A stretch of DNA of 37,741 nt. Origin: Candidatus Bathyarchaeota archaeon. GTDB taxonomy: Archaea > Thermoproteota > Bathyarchaeia > 40CM-2-53-6 > RBG-13-38-9. The translations under genes and the position numbers were made by a program. Where the stretch lies: NCBI GenBank assembly GCA_026015185.1, contig JAOZGX010000008.1:1-37741 (forward strand). Reading direction: 5' to 3'. Positions 8,047 to 15,870 of the stretch are shown here, in pieces. The notes beneath the pieces were generated by a model. It was not told the origin of the DNA. It did no database searches and was given only the letters and a program-made list of their open reading frames with translations. Position 1 is the first letter of the stretch. Every line of letters starts with the position of its first letter.

Positions 8047-8787
8047 ATGAATATGGCGCCCCGTGATGCTACGCCTAATTTTGGTACCAATCGCATAGAG
8101 GCTTTAACTGATGGTCTATTTGCTATCGTTATGACCATATTGGTACTGGAGCTCAGTTTGCGTGTACGAACACATGTTCTTAATGAATCGGTTACCACTA
8201 TGCAAATACTAAACGAGATGTGGCCAGAATTCAACAATTATATGATAAGCTTCTTATTCTTGGGGATTTTTTGGATTTTACATCATTATCAGTTCCATTA
8301 TATTAAGCGCGTTGATGGTGTGATGGTTTGGATAAACATCCTATTTTTAATGACTGTTGCCCTAATACCCTTCTGTAATAGTGTTGTTGCGTACCTTGGT
8401 CTCTCGCACGCTTTAGCCATATTATATTTTGGAATTTGTTCAGTATCTTTTCTTTTGCTTTATATTTCATGGTGGTATGCTATCAGGAATCGTCGATTTG
8501 TTGATAGTAAAATAAAACAACGAACAATAGATTTCATGAAAAAAATGCTAATAATTGCCATTATCATACCATCAAGCGGAATCATCATCTCTTTCTTTAA
8601 TGTTGAATATAGCTTTACGATTCTTAGCCTATTGGCCCCATTTTTAATAATTTTTACCGCAGTAGGGGGTAATTATTTAGAGTCTTCGGGGAGGATGAGT
8701 AGAAAAGCATTATCCATCTTGATAGTTATATATTTCATTTTATCATTAGTTATAGCCGGCTACCTAGAAAGTTTTCTGAATTTATAG
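8047..8787 (+). CDS. TMEM175-family (DUF1211) potassium channel-like protein
   Basis: 246-residue membrane protein with six predicted helices. The first helix has the TMEM175 signature: RIEALTDGLFAIVMTILVLE corresponds to the R-x3-FSDGVFAIAxT-LVL motif whose hydrophobic residues form the pore gate of prokaryotic TMEM175 tetramers. Here Phe-Ser-Asp is replaced by Leu-Thr-Asp, a conservative change. FLGIFWILHHYQFHYIKRVDG is the conserved helix 3 region. Prokaryotic members are about 200 residues and conduct K+ with low selectivity; this one is slightly longer. It stands alone, preceded by 175 bases of AT-rich DNA. Confidence 0.85.
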   Translation: MNMAPRDATPNFGTNRIEALTDGLFAIVMTILVLELSLRVRTHVLNESVTTMQILNEMWPEFNNYMISFLFLGIFWILHHYQFHYIKRVDGVMVWINILFLMTVALIPFCNSVVAYLGLSHALAILYFGICSVSFLLLYISWWYAIRNRRFVDSKIKQRTIDFMKKMLIIAIIIPSSGIIISFFNVEYSFTILSLLAPFLIIFTAVGGNYLESSGRMSRKALSILIVIYFILSLVIAGYLESFLNL

Positions 8788-8854
8788 AAACTATATAGCG
8801 ACGATTGTCAGAGTATTATTCATCTTATATATGCAAAAAGAATTTAGTCTATTC

Positions 8855-9046
8855 TCATTTTGATGCAATTTTTCTAATAGCACAAACTGCCTTGTAAGCA
8901 TCTTCTAAATTATTATAAAATGCAAAGGAAGCCCTTACTGCTCCTGGAAGTTTTACTAAATCCTTTGGAGCTCCTGCCATCATTAATACAGATCTTAATC
9001 CGTAGCGCGCGCGCTCCTCCAAACAAGAAGAAAAGCTATAAATATT
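8855..9046 (-). pseudogene. C-terminal remnant of a class V aminotransferase / cysteine desulfurase
   Basis: This otherwise empty stretch has a minus-strand frame ending at a TGA (8855-8857) whose last 50 residues read like the end of a SufS/CsdA-type cysteine desulfurase: LMMAGAPKDL, LPGAVRASFAFYNNLEDA, then YKAVCAIRKIASK. 'GxVRASFxxYNxxED' is the family's C-terminal signature. No start codon precedes it except internal Met residues, a stop closes the frame at 9047-9049, and the PLP lysine and catalytic cysteine parts are absent. The CG palindrome 9004-9015 lies at the point where similarity fades. It is a dead fragment rather than a gene. Confidence 0.6.
9004..9015. repeat. CG-alternating palindrome AGCGCGCGCGCT
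   Basis: Perfect 12-base palindrome, the longest copy of the recurring CG word, sitting at the upstream edge of the desulfurase remnant. Confidence 0.45.
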
Positions 9047-9091
9047 TTACGAGTTAAAAAATGCTTAAAGATTTAAGGAACTATCTTAGCA

Positions 9092-9835
9092 ATGCAGTTA
9101 AGATTGGCTTTCGATATTTTCTTGCACTATTTTTTGATCAGCATTTCATTTCTTGGTCTTTGCCTTCTTCCAATTTTGACTTTCAACAACTCACACGCCT
9201 CAACAACCTTAATTTATACTCCTTTACAGAGAGCATTGGTTGGTTTGATTTTCGGAGGAATCTGTCTTCTAGGTATAATGGCTGCAATCTTTCCATCAAG
9301 ATGCTCACAAATGTTGTATCTTGGGAGAAGTAAGAATAGTTTTTACTATAGGTCGAAAAATAATATTAAAGAAGACAAAATGAGGATCAGAGGACATCAC
9401 CCTACATGCGACAACTTTTCTGGACATATTATTCAGTTAGGCGGTAAAACATATTGTGCAGGTTGCTTGGGAATGATTATTGGAGCCGTAATAGCACTTT
9501 TTGGAGGCTTATTCTATTTTTCTACTGGGCTTTATCTCAAAGAGGGCGCCATAGTTATTTTCTGGTTGGGTTTTTTTGGGGTTGCTGGTGGTTTGCTTCA
9601 TTTCACACTATTCAATCTAAGTGGAATTTTTCGACTTTTCTTTAACATTCTATTTGTCCTAGGATCATTTTTTCTTTTCATCGGAATTGATATGATTACT
9701 AATAATCTAGCTTTAGATCTTTATGTCCTCATATTAATCATTTATTGGATCATAATTCGAATTATGGTTTCTCAACAAAGACATCAGAAGATTTGTATGT
9801 TGTGCAATCTGAAACCATGTAGTTCTTACGAATAA
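9092..9835 (+). CDS. Membrane protein with DUF2085-like Cys/His cluster
   Basis: 247 residues. Two N-terminal membrane helices (about 8-28 and 45-66) and a basic loop precede a soluble cluster RGHHPTCDNFSGHIIQLGG followed by KTYCAGCLGMIIG. This matches the DUF2085 pattern in which a His/Cys pair and a CxxC-like CaGC motif flank a short loop before a membrane helix. Four more helices follow, and the tail has another Cys cluster (CMLCNLKPC). The spacing suggests metal binding, but the function is unknown. An internal Met just before RIRGHHP could be the start of a shorter, more standard family member. A TATA box at about 9035-9047 fits transcription ahead of ATG 9092. Confidence 0.65.
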   Translation: MQLRLAFDIFLHYFLISISFLGLCLLPILTFNNSHASTTLIYTPLQRALVGLIFGGICLLGIMAAIFPSRCSQMLYLGRSKNSFYYRSKNNIKEDKMRIRGHHPTCDNFSGHIIQLGGKTYCAGCLGMIIGAVIALFGGLFYFSTGLYLKEGAIVIFWLGFFGVAGGLLHFTLFNLSGIFRLFFNILFVLGSFFLFIGIDMITNNLALDLYVLILIIYWIIIRIMVSQQRHQKICMLCNLKPCSSYE

Positions 9836-9852
9836 AAAATGCATGCGATCTA

Positions 9853-11277
9853 CTAAAAGAGTGTTTCAAATTGTTGAATAATGCCTTGGGTAGCCATATA
9901 CAAAAAGAGTCTTCTTTTTAGCTTATTGGTGGAAAAAACTCCTTCGATTCTTCTTTTGAAAGAGCCGTAAAAGCTTCTATAACACTCGTAGAGTTCTTCC
10001 TGTACTCTCCTTCTTGACAAGGTTTCTGTGGGCATGATAGCATGAGCCATATCATAATGTGACCAGTTAAAGTCCTTTATCCATCCATTTCGTCTGGCTT
10101 TTTCAAAAATCTCAGTACCAGGAAATGGTGTATAGACAGTGAAAATAGCAAAATCTGGATCCAGTTCATGCGCGAACTCTCGCAAGTTGGATATTGATTC
10201 AGCCGTGTCTTTTCTTTCACCTATAATAAACATTGCATGGGAGAAGATGTCATTCTTCTTCAATATCTCAATGGCTTTTTCAGCATCATATCGAGTAATG
10301 CCCTTCTTGTAACATTCAAGAGTTGATTCTCTAGGACTCTCCACACCAACCATTACCCAGTAAAGACCAGTTCTGCGCATTTTAGGCAGGCTTTTTCTGT
10401 TTTTGATAACATCATCACATCTCCACTGAACAAACCACATCAGATCGTCTCCGATTTCGCGTTTACTGAGTTCATCAGCAAGACTAGCTGCACGCCCACC
10501 CGATCCAAAATCATCATCAGTTAGCCAAATGAATCTACTTCCAAAGTTTTGATAACAGAATTCTATCTCATCAGCTATACGTTTTGGGGATTTCAATCTC
10601 CAAGCCCCATGCCAATGTTGCCATTGCGTACAGAAAGTACATTGATGTGAGCAGCCCCTTGCGCCTTCTATCAATACATATGGAGCTTTGCGACCTGCCA
10701 TTGCAGCAAAATGATATTTGTCAATGATATCTTTGACAAAATGGTAGCCGGGATATGGAAGATCATTAAGATTGTCAATCAAAGGTCTGGAGGGATTATG
10801 AAAGATCTTCTTATCGATTCTAAATGAGATGCCCTTAACTTTTGAAAAGTAAGACTTCCTTTTTGCGACGTTGACCAGCTCTACCAAAGTTTGTTCACCC
10901 TCTCCTTTCACGATTACATCGATCTCAGGATATAACTGGAGACTTTCTTGAGCTGTGGCTGTGAAATGTTGTCCTCCTGTAATAGTTAGGATATTAGGAT
11001 CAACTTTTTTTGCGATGTTTAAGGTTCTAGCAACGACAGATGTATTGCATGTGGCCAATGAGGATGAAGCCACTATATCTGGATTAAAAGACTCGATCTG
11101 TTTTTTTAATCCTTTCCAATCTATTTGTAGAGCATTACAGTCCAGAACTTTAATTTCAGCATCTTTTGCTTCCCTTTCGAGGTAAGACGCAAGCTGAATA
11201 ATCCCAAATGGTGGAGGCACATACTCCCCCATAACGAACCATATTTCCTTCGGCGGTTCAACAAATAAAACTTTCAT
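9853..11277 (-). CDS. B12-binding-domain radical SAM protein
   Basis: 474 residues from ATG 11277. The N-terminus (MKVLFVEPPK, then ASYLERE, then IVASSSLATC and ITGGQHFTATA, KGEGEQTLVEL) is a Rossmann-type cobalamin-binding-like domain, and the middle is a radical SAM barrel with the cluster motif CSHQCTFC (Cys 209, 213, 216). The order matches the BchE/methyltransferase-type class B enzymes, which use S-adenosylmethionine and often cobalamin to methylate or cyclise unactivated carbons. The substrate is unknown; lipid, hopanoid-like or cofactor modification are possibilities. A longer in-frame start at 11349 adds 24 residues unlike the family. A four-residue gap separates its end from the convergent gene at 9835. 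Confidence 0.92.
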   Translation of the reverse strand: MKVLFVEPPKEIWFVMGEYVPPPFGIIQLASYLEREAKDAEIKVLDCNALQIDWKGLKKQIESFNPDIVASSSLATCNTSVVARTLNIAKKVDPNILTITGGQHFTATAQESLQLYPEIDVIVKGEGEQTLVELVNVAKRKSYFSKVKGISFRIDKKIFHNPSRPLIDNLNDLPYPGYHFVKDIIDKYHFAAMAGRKAPYVLIEGARGCSHQCTFCTQWQHWHGAWRLKSPKRIADEIEFCYQNFGSRFIWLTDDDFGSGGRAASLADELSKREIGDDLMWFVQWRCDDVIKNRKSLPKMRRTGLYWVMVGVESPRESTLECYKKGITRYDAEKAIEILKKNDIFSHAMFIIGERKDTAESISNLREFAHELDPDFAIFTVYTPFPGTEIFEKARRNGWIKDFNWSHYDMAHAIMPTETLSRRRVQEELYECYRSFYGSFKRRIEGVFSTNKLKRRLFLYMATQGIIQQFETLF

Positions 11278-11424
11278 GGATGTTATCTCGTAGATACCTA
11301 CTATATACCATTTGAAGTTATTGGACAGGTAAACATGTATTAAAATCAACAGCGATAATCTATGGATAGAATAAACAGATTTTTAGAATGCTTTGTTTGG
11401 TATAGATAAAAAAAGAGGGAAGAA

Positions 11425-11625
11425 TTATCGGTTCCGCATCAGTCCGTATAATGCACCTACTATTACAAGTACTCCAAAGATTACTACTATGGCGGGCCAC
11501 ATCTCTACTTTTAAATAGCCTAGCTCGTTAAGACCCCAGATAATTATTATTAGGCCGAGAAATAAACCGAAGATAGCGTTGCCTCGAGGAAGTCCAAAAC
11601 ATTCTTCTTTTTTATGCCTGCTCAT
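11425..11625 (-). CDS. Small two-helix membrane protein
   Basis: 66 residues. A charged N-terminus MSRHKKEECFGLPRG is followed by two membrane helices (about 18-32 and 43-60) separated by ELGYLKVEMWP, and the protein ends in RNR. The layout 'GLxLIIxGxxxLxxxxxxxxWPxxxIxxGxxxxxxG' matches the LiaF/DUF5668-type transmembrane domain common in archaea and bacteria. The function of such short stand-alone copies is unknown. It is probably its own transcription unit. Confidence 0.7.
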   Translation of the reverse strand: MSRHKKEECFGLPRGNAIFGLFLGLIIIIWGLNELGYLKVEMWPAIVVIFGVLVIVGALYGLMRNR

Positions 11626-11677
11626 TTTTTTTCACTTTACTAGTCTTATGCACTATTTATTTTTAAAATTAATTGAG

Positions 11678-11692
11678 CATACGCGTGTTAGG
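11678..11692. repeat. CG-alternating intergenic word (CATACGCGTGTTAGG)
   Basis: Member of the recurring CG word, with the ...GTTAG ending also seen at 35112-35125. It lies between the small membrane protein and the tRNA-Gly gene. Confidence 0.35.
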
Positions 11693-11728
11693 TGGATTGC
11701 TCTTTTAAGGTGTGTGTGGGTACCTTGG

Positions 11729-11838
11729 TGCGGCCACCGGGATTTGAACCCGGGTTAGAAGCTTTCTCCTAGTCTAATGGGAAGTTCAGGCGTTTTCTTA
11801 AACGACTCCCGTCCTAGACCAGGCTAGACCACGGCCGC
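11729..11838 (-). tRNA. tRNA-Gly (anticodon CCC or UCC) with two introns
   Basis: The 110-base gene folds as a tRNA only after removing 35 bases. Acceptor GCGGCCG pairs with TGGCCGC (7 pairs incl. one G-U), D stem GTCT/GGAC, T arm CCGGG-TTCAAAT-CCCGG, discriminator A. The best anticodon stem is GGAGT (11805-11809) with GCTTC (11758-11762). A single intron would place G at position 33, which is always U. Two introns, 11784-11804 (contains hairpin GTTT-AAGA-AAAC) and 11764-11777 at the canonical 37/38 site, give loop TTCCCAA with anticodon CCC; shifting both cuts by one gives UCC. Both read glycine, matching the acceptor and D-arm. CCA is not encoded. Isotype is inferred by hand folding. Confidence 0.7.
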
Positions 11839-11849
11839 ATTTTCTAAAA

Positions 11850-12713
11850 TTAAATTATTAAAAAAATAAGCATGGCTGTAAAAGCCCCAACGATAGTGGA
11901 AAGAAAATTGACCATATTATTATCCAACCATTCCATTCCCTTTATATGCCTTGAAGTTTTTCCACAATGTTTTATATTATCAGTAATTTTATTACAAGCA
12001 GAGCATCTAAAAAGGCCTTGGATTGTAGCTCCCAATATGCTATCAAAGGTACACCCAACAGTCCCAGCTATTAATGCCACTAAAACTAGCTTAAATGAAT
12101 TCCATTCAAATAATGGGCCTCCCAAGTATAGAAGCCAAGCTGAAGTTCCAATTACAAAAGATCCAAATAATGTTGCAAGTTCACCTAAAGGAGAAACTCC
12201 GCCAGAGGTACCCGCAGGGACTTTCTTACTAAGCTTAATTATTAATCTTGGAGGTTTTGGATTCAATAACCCAACTTCTGTTGCAAGTGTATCTGATGTA
12301 GCTGTCCCAATGGCTCCAAGAAAACCAGCAAGGAAGATCTTACCTCCGAAAACACCCTCGCATAGAGCCATGATTGCTGCTATGGCCCCGTTTGCTAATA
12401 CATTGGGCCATGCTCTGGCTCCGCCTTTCTCCTGAGCCATTCCAGTCTTTCTTTTTGCTTCATACTTGTATTTAGTAAATTGACCTGCAACGAGGTGGAA
12501 TACAAGAAGTACGATAAACCACTTCCATCCGTATTGGGGAATAATAAACACTGATAAACCTACTAGAATCCCAGCAATCAAACCTGAGTAATCAACTATC
12601 TTCGCTTTAAAAGAAGCAAGTCCAAAAAAGGAGACTGCTATGATACCAGCAATTACCGTCCAAAGATCCAAGCCCGAAAACTCCGTTAGAATCGTATATT
12701 GGATTTTTTTCAA
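11850..12713 (-). CDS. DUF92 family membrane protein, VTE6-like prenyl-phosphate kinase candidate
   Basis: 287 residues, about seven membrane helices. The conserved DUF92 core is clear: GGARAWPNVLANGAIAA (about residue 97), then GTATSDTLATEVGLL, PPRLI, VPAGTSGGVSPLGELATLFGS. Plant VTE6, which phosphorylates phytyl phosphate to phytyl diphosphate, belongs to this family (established); cyanobacterial homologues share it. In archaea the natural substrate would be geranylgeranyl phosphate for lipid synthesis (inference), supported by the divergent polyprenol-kinase-like gene at 12789. A four-Cys insertion near residue 235 (CSACNK...KHCGKTSRHIKG) looks like a small metal site. The start is TTG 12713 with a TATA-like element at about 12742-12754. 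Confidence 0.85.
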   Translation of the reverse strand: MKKIQYTILTEFSGLDLWTVIAGIIAVSFFGLASFKAKIVDYSGLIAGILVGLSVFIIPQYGWKWFIVLLVFHLVAGQFTKYKYEAKRKTGMAQEKGGARAWPNVLANGAIAAIMALCEGVFGGKIFLAGFLGAIGTATSDTLATEVGLLNPKPPRLIIKLSKKVPAGTSGGVSPLGELATLFGSFVIGTSAWLLYLGGPLFEWNSFKLVLVALIAGTVGCTFDSILGATIQGLFRCSACNKITDNIKHCGKTSRHIKGMEWLDNNMVNFLSTIVGAFTAMLIFLII

Positions 12714-12788
12714 CTAATCTAAAAACTTAACACATGAACGCTTTATAAATTCTGATTGATTTACGATAAGAGTCAAAAGTGATAGGTC

Positions 12789-13496
12789 ATGAAAGTCTCT
12801 ATTCCGGATATCTTTATGGTAATTCTTGTATATTTGATAGTCTTAATGATAATTGGTATCGCAAGGTATACAAAGAACAAATACAGTCTTTCGCCGATTA
12901 TGTCCAGACATATCATACATCTATTCTGTGGAGATGCTATGCTCTTGCTACCATTCTTTACAACATGGTTCTATCCATTCTTGATTCCACTTGGAATGGG
13001 CATACTTATTGGTATGGGATTGGTGTCTAAGAAGGAGGGGGGCATAAGAGCCCTAATGGTTGATGATAGCCAATATTCAAAACTTCATGCTTTTGGCCCA
13101 CTTTATTACATAGTAAGCATCGGAATACTCGTCCCATTTACATGGGAGAAAATAGTAGTTGGAATGGGTGCTGTAATGATCATGGCATGGGGAGATGGAT
13201 CTGCATCATTAATAGCACCAAGAATTAAAGGCCGTCATAAATACCCTTGGAGCGATAAAAGTATAGAAGGGAGTTTTCTAGTGCTAGTCTTTGGATTTTT
13301 AGGAGCATTATTGGCATGGACGGTTGCCACTCTAACAGGAGTCTCTTCATTACCTATAACTAGGATAATAATGGTCTCATTCTTAGGAGCCATGATAGGT
13401 ACAATAGCTGAAGGTGCTTCAATCGGCCCTCTTAAACCATTTGATAATTTCACAGTTCCATTGTTATCAGCTTCAGTAATGTATCTTGCAATCTGA
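12789..13496 (+). CDS. Polyprenol/phytol kinase-like protein (CTP-dependent, VTE5/SEC59 family)
   Basis: 235 residues with six to seven membrane helices. The family signature of dolichol kinase/phytol kinase/diacylglycerol kinase is present: SRHIIHLFCGDAM near residue 38 (the R-K/H-xxH motif), MAWGDGSASLIAPRIKGRHKYPWSDKSIEGS near 137 (nucleotide and Mg site GDG-A-xxG, then K-S-xEG-S), and GTIAEGASIGPLKPFDNFTVPLLS near the end. These enzymes phosphorylate isoprenoid alcohols with CTP at the membrane. A geranylgeraniol or polyprenol substrate is likely in archaea (inference). GTGATAGG ahead of the ATG can serve as ribosome site. Divergent from DUF92, with 75 bases between starts. Confidence 0.85.
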   Translation: MKVSIPDIFMVILVYLIVLMIIGIARYTKNKYSLSPIMSRHIIHLFCGDAMLLLPFFTTWFYPFLIPLGMGILIGMGLVSKKEGGIRALMVDDSQYSKLHAFGPLYYIVSIGILVPFTWEKIVVGMGAVMIMAWGDGSASLIAPRIKGRHKYPWSDKSIEGSFLVLVFGFLGALLAWTVATLTGVSSLPITRIIMVSFLGAMIGTIAEGASIGPLKPFDNFTVPLLSASVMYLAI

Positions 13497-13507
13497 GGTT
13501 GAATAAA

Positions 13508-14575
13508 TCATAGATTATCAAGAATTTTCTGGTCCTCATAAGAGGATAGGTTTGATACTTTGACGCCTATCAATCTGACTTTTTTCAAGGAATGAAGAAA
13601 TGGTTCAACTAACTTGCGAGCGACTTTCTTCAAAACTTCTTTCTTATTTGTTGAAAGGGAGAGGGATCTGGCTCTAGTAAAAGTCTCAAAATCTTCATAA
13701 CGTATCTTTACGGTGACAGTTTTGAAGAAGTAATCATAATAATTGACTTCTATTAGTAGATCCTCACAAAGCTGGTCTATAGTGGAATTCACTAGATCAG
13801 CATCCGATACATCATGCTCAAAAGTATGCTCCCTACTGAAGGATTTAGGTTCACGTTCTTCTAGTACTTCAGAATTATCTATACCCTGTGCTATCCTATG
13901 AAATTCTGCACCCCAAGATCCGAATTCAACTACTAGTTTGTTAATGCTATATGAGACTAAATCTCCAATAGTAATTATGCCTATATTATTTAGACGGTTT
14001 TTTGTTTTTGGACCAATTCCTCTAATCTTGCTAACTTCAAGAGGTGCTAAAAAGTCCTTTGCATTTTTCTCTTCCACAACGATAAGTCCATCGGGTTTTC
14101 TAAAATCACTAGCTATCTTAGCAATGAGTTTATTTGGTCCAATGCCAATCGAGAGTGTTAAACCTTCTTTCTTTTTAATCTCTTCTTTGATCTTCTTAGC
14201 TAACTTTTCTGCTCCATCCAGGTTTTTGGTTCTTTGGCTTACATCCAAGAAGGCTTCATCTATGCTTACTTGCTCAAATTTATCAGCATAAGACCTCAAG
14301 ATCAACATTATTCGCTTTGAGACTTGAGCATAAAGCGACATATTCACTGGCAAATAAATTGCCTCTGGGCATAGCTTCCAAGCCCTTGAGATAGGCATAG
14401 CTGAATGAATTCCATATTCTCTAGCTTCATAATTACATGTACTCACTACACCTCTGCCTTCTCCGTTTTTAGGGTCAGCACCAACTACTATTGGCTTTCC
14501 TGTATATTCTGGATTGTTTTTTTCTTCAACAGCTGCATAGAAAGCATCGAGATCGGCATGCATTATTATTCGCAT
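13508..14575 (-). CDS. dinB: DNA polymerase IV (Y-family, Dpo4/DinB-like)
   Basis: Low-fidelity translesion DNA polymerase, 355 residues, the normal length for archaeal Dpo4. The N-terminal palm begins MRIIMHADLDAFYAAVEE with the first metal aspartates, followed by the steric-gate and fingers segments (VVSTCNYEAREYGIHSAM) and SIDEAFLDVS with the catalytic Asp/Glu. The thumb has the helix-hairpin-helix IRGIGPKTKNRLNNIGI, and the little-finger domain follows (ARSLSLSTNKKEVL). The C-terminus ENQKILDNL-like end lacks a clear QxxLxxFF PCNA box. No partner genes for SOS-like control are nearby. Confidence 0.97.
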   Translation of the reverse strand: MRIIMHADLDAFYAAVEEKNNPEYTGKPIVVGADPKNGEGRGVVSTCNYEAREYGIHSAMPISRAWKLCPEAIYLPVNMSLYAQVSKRIMLILRSYADKFEQVSIDEAFLDVSQRTKNLDGAEKLAKKIKEEIKKKEGLTLSIGIGPNKLIAKIASDFRKPDGLIVVEEKNAKDFLAPLEVSKIRGIGPKTKNRLNNIGIITIGDLVSYSINKLVVEFGSWGAEFHRIAQGIDNSEVLEEREPKSFSREHTFEHDVSDADLVNSTIDQLCEDLLIEVNYYDYFFKTVTVKIRYEDFETFTRARSLSLSTNKKEVLKKVARKLVEPFLHSLKKVRLIGVKVSNLSSYEDQKILDNL

Positions 14576-14681
14576 AAATTAAGTAAAAACAAATTGAACC
14601 TATTAACTCAATCTATAATTTTTATTGACAAGAAGCGAAAGTGTTATAGAGTAATATTGTTGACGTTATTTATGATGAAAA

Positions 14682-14807
14682 ATGTCCTACAGATGGATAG
14701 AAGATCGCTGTTGGCGATGTGGATATTTGCTTTATGGAACCAACGCAGCGGGACTAGCCTACTGCCCAACGTGTGGAATATATCAACAACTGAAGCAAAA
14801 ATATTAA
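14682..14807 (+). CDS. 41-residue zinc-ribbon protein
   Basis: Short ORF with start ATG 14682. It reads MSYRWIEDRCWRCGYLLYG, then TNAAGLAYCPTCGIYQQL and ends KQKY. The two pairs CWRCG and CPTCG, 16 residues apart, are a classic zinc ribbon, and codon use is protein-like. The 5' region has AT-rich promoter-like DNA, and GATGA a few bases upstream may act as a weak ribosome site. Such tiny rubredoxin-like ribbons occur widely in archaea, often as RNA- or transcription-associated proteins; no function can be assigned. It sits between dinB (divergent) and the nucleoside hydrolase (convergent). Confidence 0.65.
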   Translation: MSYRWIEDRCWRCGYLLYGTNAAGLAYCPTCGIYQQLKQKY

Positions 14808-14834
14808 GTAAACATAAGTAACGCATGCAATATT

Positions 14835-15827
14835 TTATTCTAAAATCGTTTCTAAAAATAATTTTTTAAATTCTTGATAATCTAGGTCTAGGCAAACTTC
14901 TATTGGCTTGTAACCTTTTGGCTCTGATACTGGCGCCCTATTCGCTACTATCTGGCCTAAAGTTGGCCCTTTCTGTGTCTCTACATCAATAAAGAATTTC
15001 TCACTTTTGATAGTGTCCATTAAATTTCTATTTAATGCAATTGCCATAGCTAAAGCATCATGCATATAGCATGCGTCTTCATCCAATCCATTACGTAATC
15101 TAGTAGTTTTCATATAATGAGATAAAGTCCTACGAATGAATTCGGCAATAACATTGTCTGTATCTTCCAATTCGTGAATATCAACTTCCTTAAAAGAATT
15201 CTTTTTAGTAACATCAAGTGGTACTAGTAGAATAGGCATTCCTGATTGGAGTACGATTTTAGCAGCATCTGGATCTGTATATACATTGAACTCGGCAACA
15301 GGATTGATCTTACTGGATGCATTAATAGCTCCTCCCATGATGACTAAGTTTGATAAATTATCCTTAATTCTAGGGTCTCGATTTACTGCTTTTGCAATAT
15401 TAGTTAAAGGTCCTGTGGCAACCAAGGTTATGGGTTCTTTGCTTTCAAGGATTGTCGAAATGATTAAATCTATGGCTTCATATTCCGAAGGGATTTTATC
15501 AGGTATTTTATACTTTCCAAATAATTCCTCGGTATTTCCTAATCCATCAGTTCCATGCATATGTTTACCTATTTCCGGATTAAATTGATGAAAAAGAGGT
15601 TCTGGTGAGCCCTCTGCTATTGGTGGATCCCTTTCTTTTAACCAATGCTTCCCTGCGAGATAAAGAAGCTTGACAATATTCCTAATTCCAACTTCACTTG
15701 TTACATTTCCAGCTACACTTGTTATGGCCTTTAATTTACACATCCTTGATTTAATTGCCAACAAAATAGCAACCGCATCGTCAATTCCTGGATCGCAATC
15801 ATAGATAATAGATACCAAGGAAATCAT
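14835..15827 (-). CDS. Inosine/uridine-preferring nucleoside hydrolase
   Basis: 330 residues. Hydrolyses the N-glycosidic bond of ribonucleosides to ribose and base, in purine/pyrimidine salvage; cytosolic. The calcium-binding signature DCDPGIDDAVAILLAI is at residues 10-25, followed by ATGPLTNIAKA, IMGGAINASSKINPVAEFNVYTDPDAAKIV and the C-terminal HDALAMAIAL aspartate. All calcium ligands and the ribose-binding Asn/Glu are present, so it should be active. The exact base preference cannot be told. ATG 15827 is 153 bases from the tRNA-Pro start and directly follows the tRNA on the same strand. Confidence 0.95.
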   Translation of the reverse strand: MISLVSIIYDCDPGIDDAVAILLAIKSRMCKLKAITSVAGNVTSEVGIRNIVKLLYLAGKHWLKERDPPIAEGSPEPLFHQFNPEIGKHMHGTDGLGNTEELFGKYKIPDKIPSEYEAIDLIISTILESKEPITLVATGPLTNIAKAVNRDPRIKDNLSNLVIMGGAINASSKINPVAEFNVYTDPDAAKIVLQSGMPILLVPLDVTKKNSFKEVDIHELEDTDNVIAEFIRRTLSHYMKTTRLRNGLDEDACYMHDALAMAIALNRNLMDTIKSEKFFIDVETQKGPTLGQIVANRAPVSEPKGYKPIEVCLDLDYQEFKKLFLETILE

Positions 15828-15870
15828 CCTTTGAGGTAATATTAAAAAAGGTTCTAAAAAAATTGAAAAA

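Noticed and set aside
9061-9333. Plus-strand 90-residue ORF overlapping 9092
   Set aside because: Overlaps the DUF2085-like gene in another frame; that gene has helix pattern and Cys motifs, this one has none.
11872-12435. Plus-strand 187-residue ORF
   Set aside because: It lies antisense to the well-supported DUF92 gene, has no recognisable motif and mirrors that gene's codon pattern.
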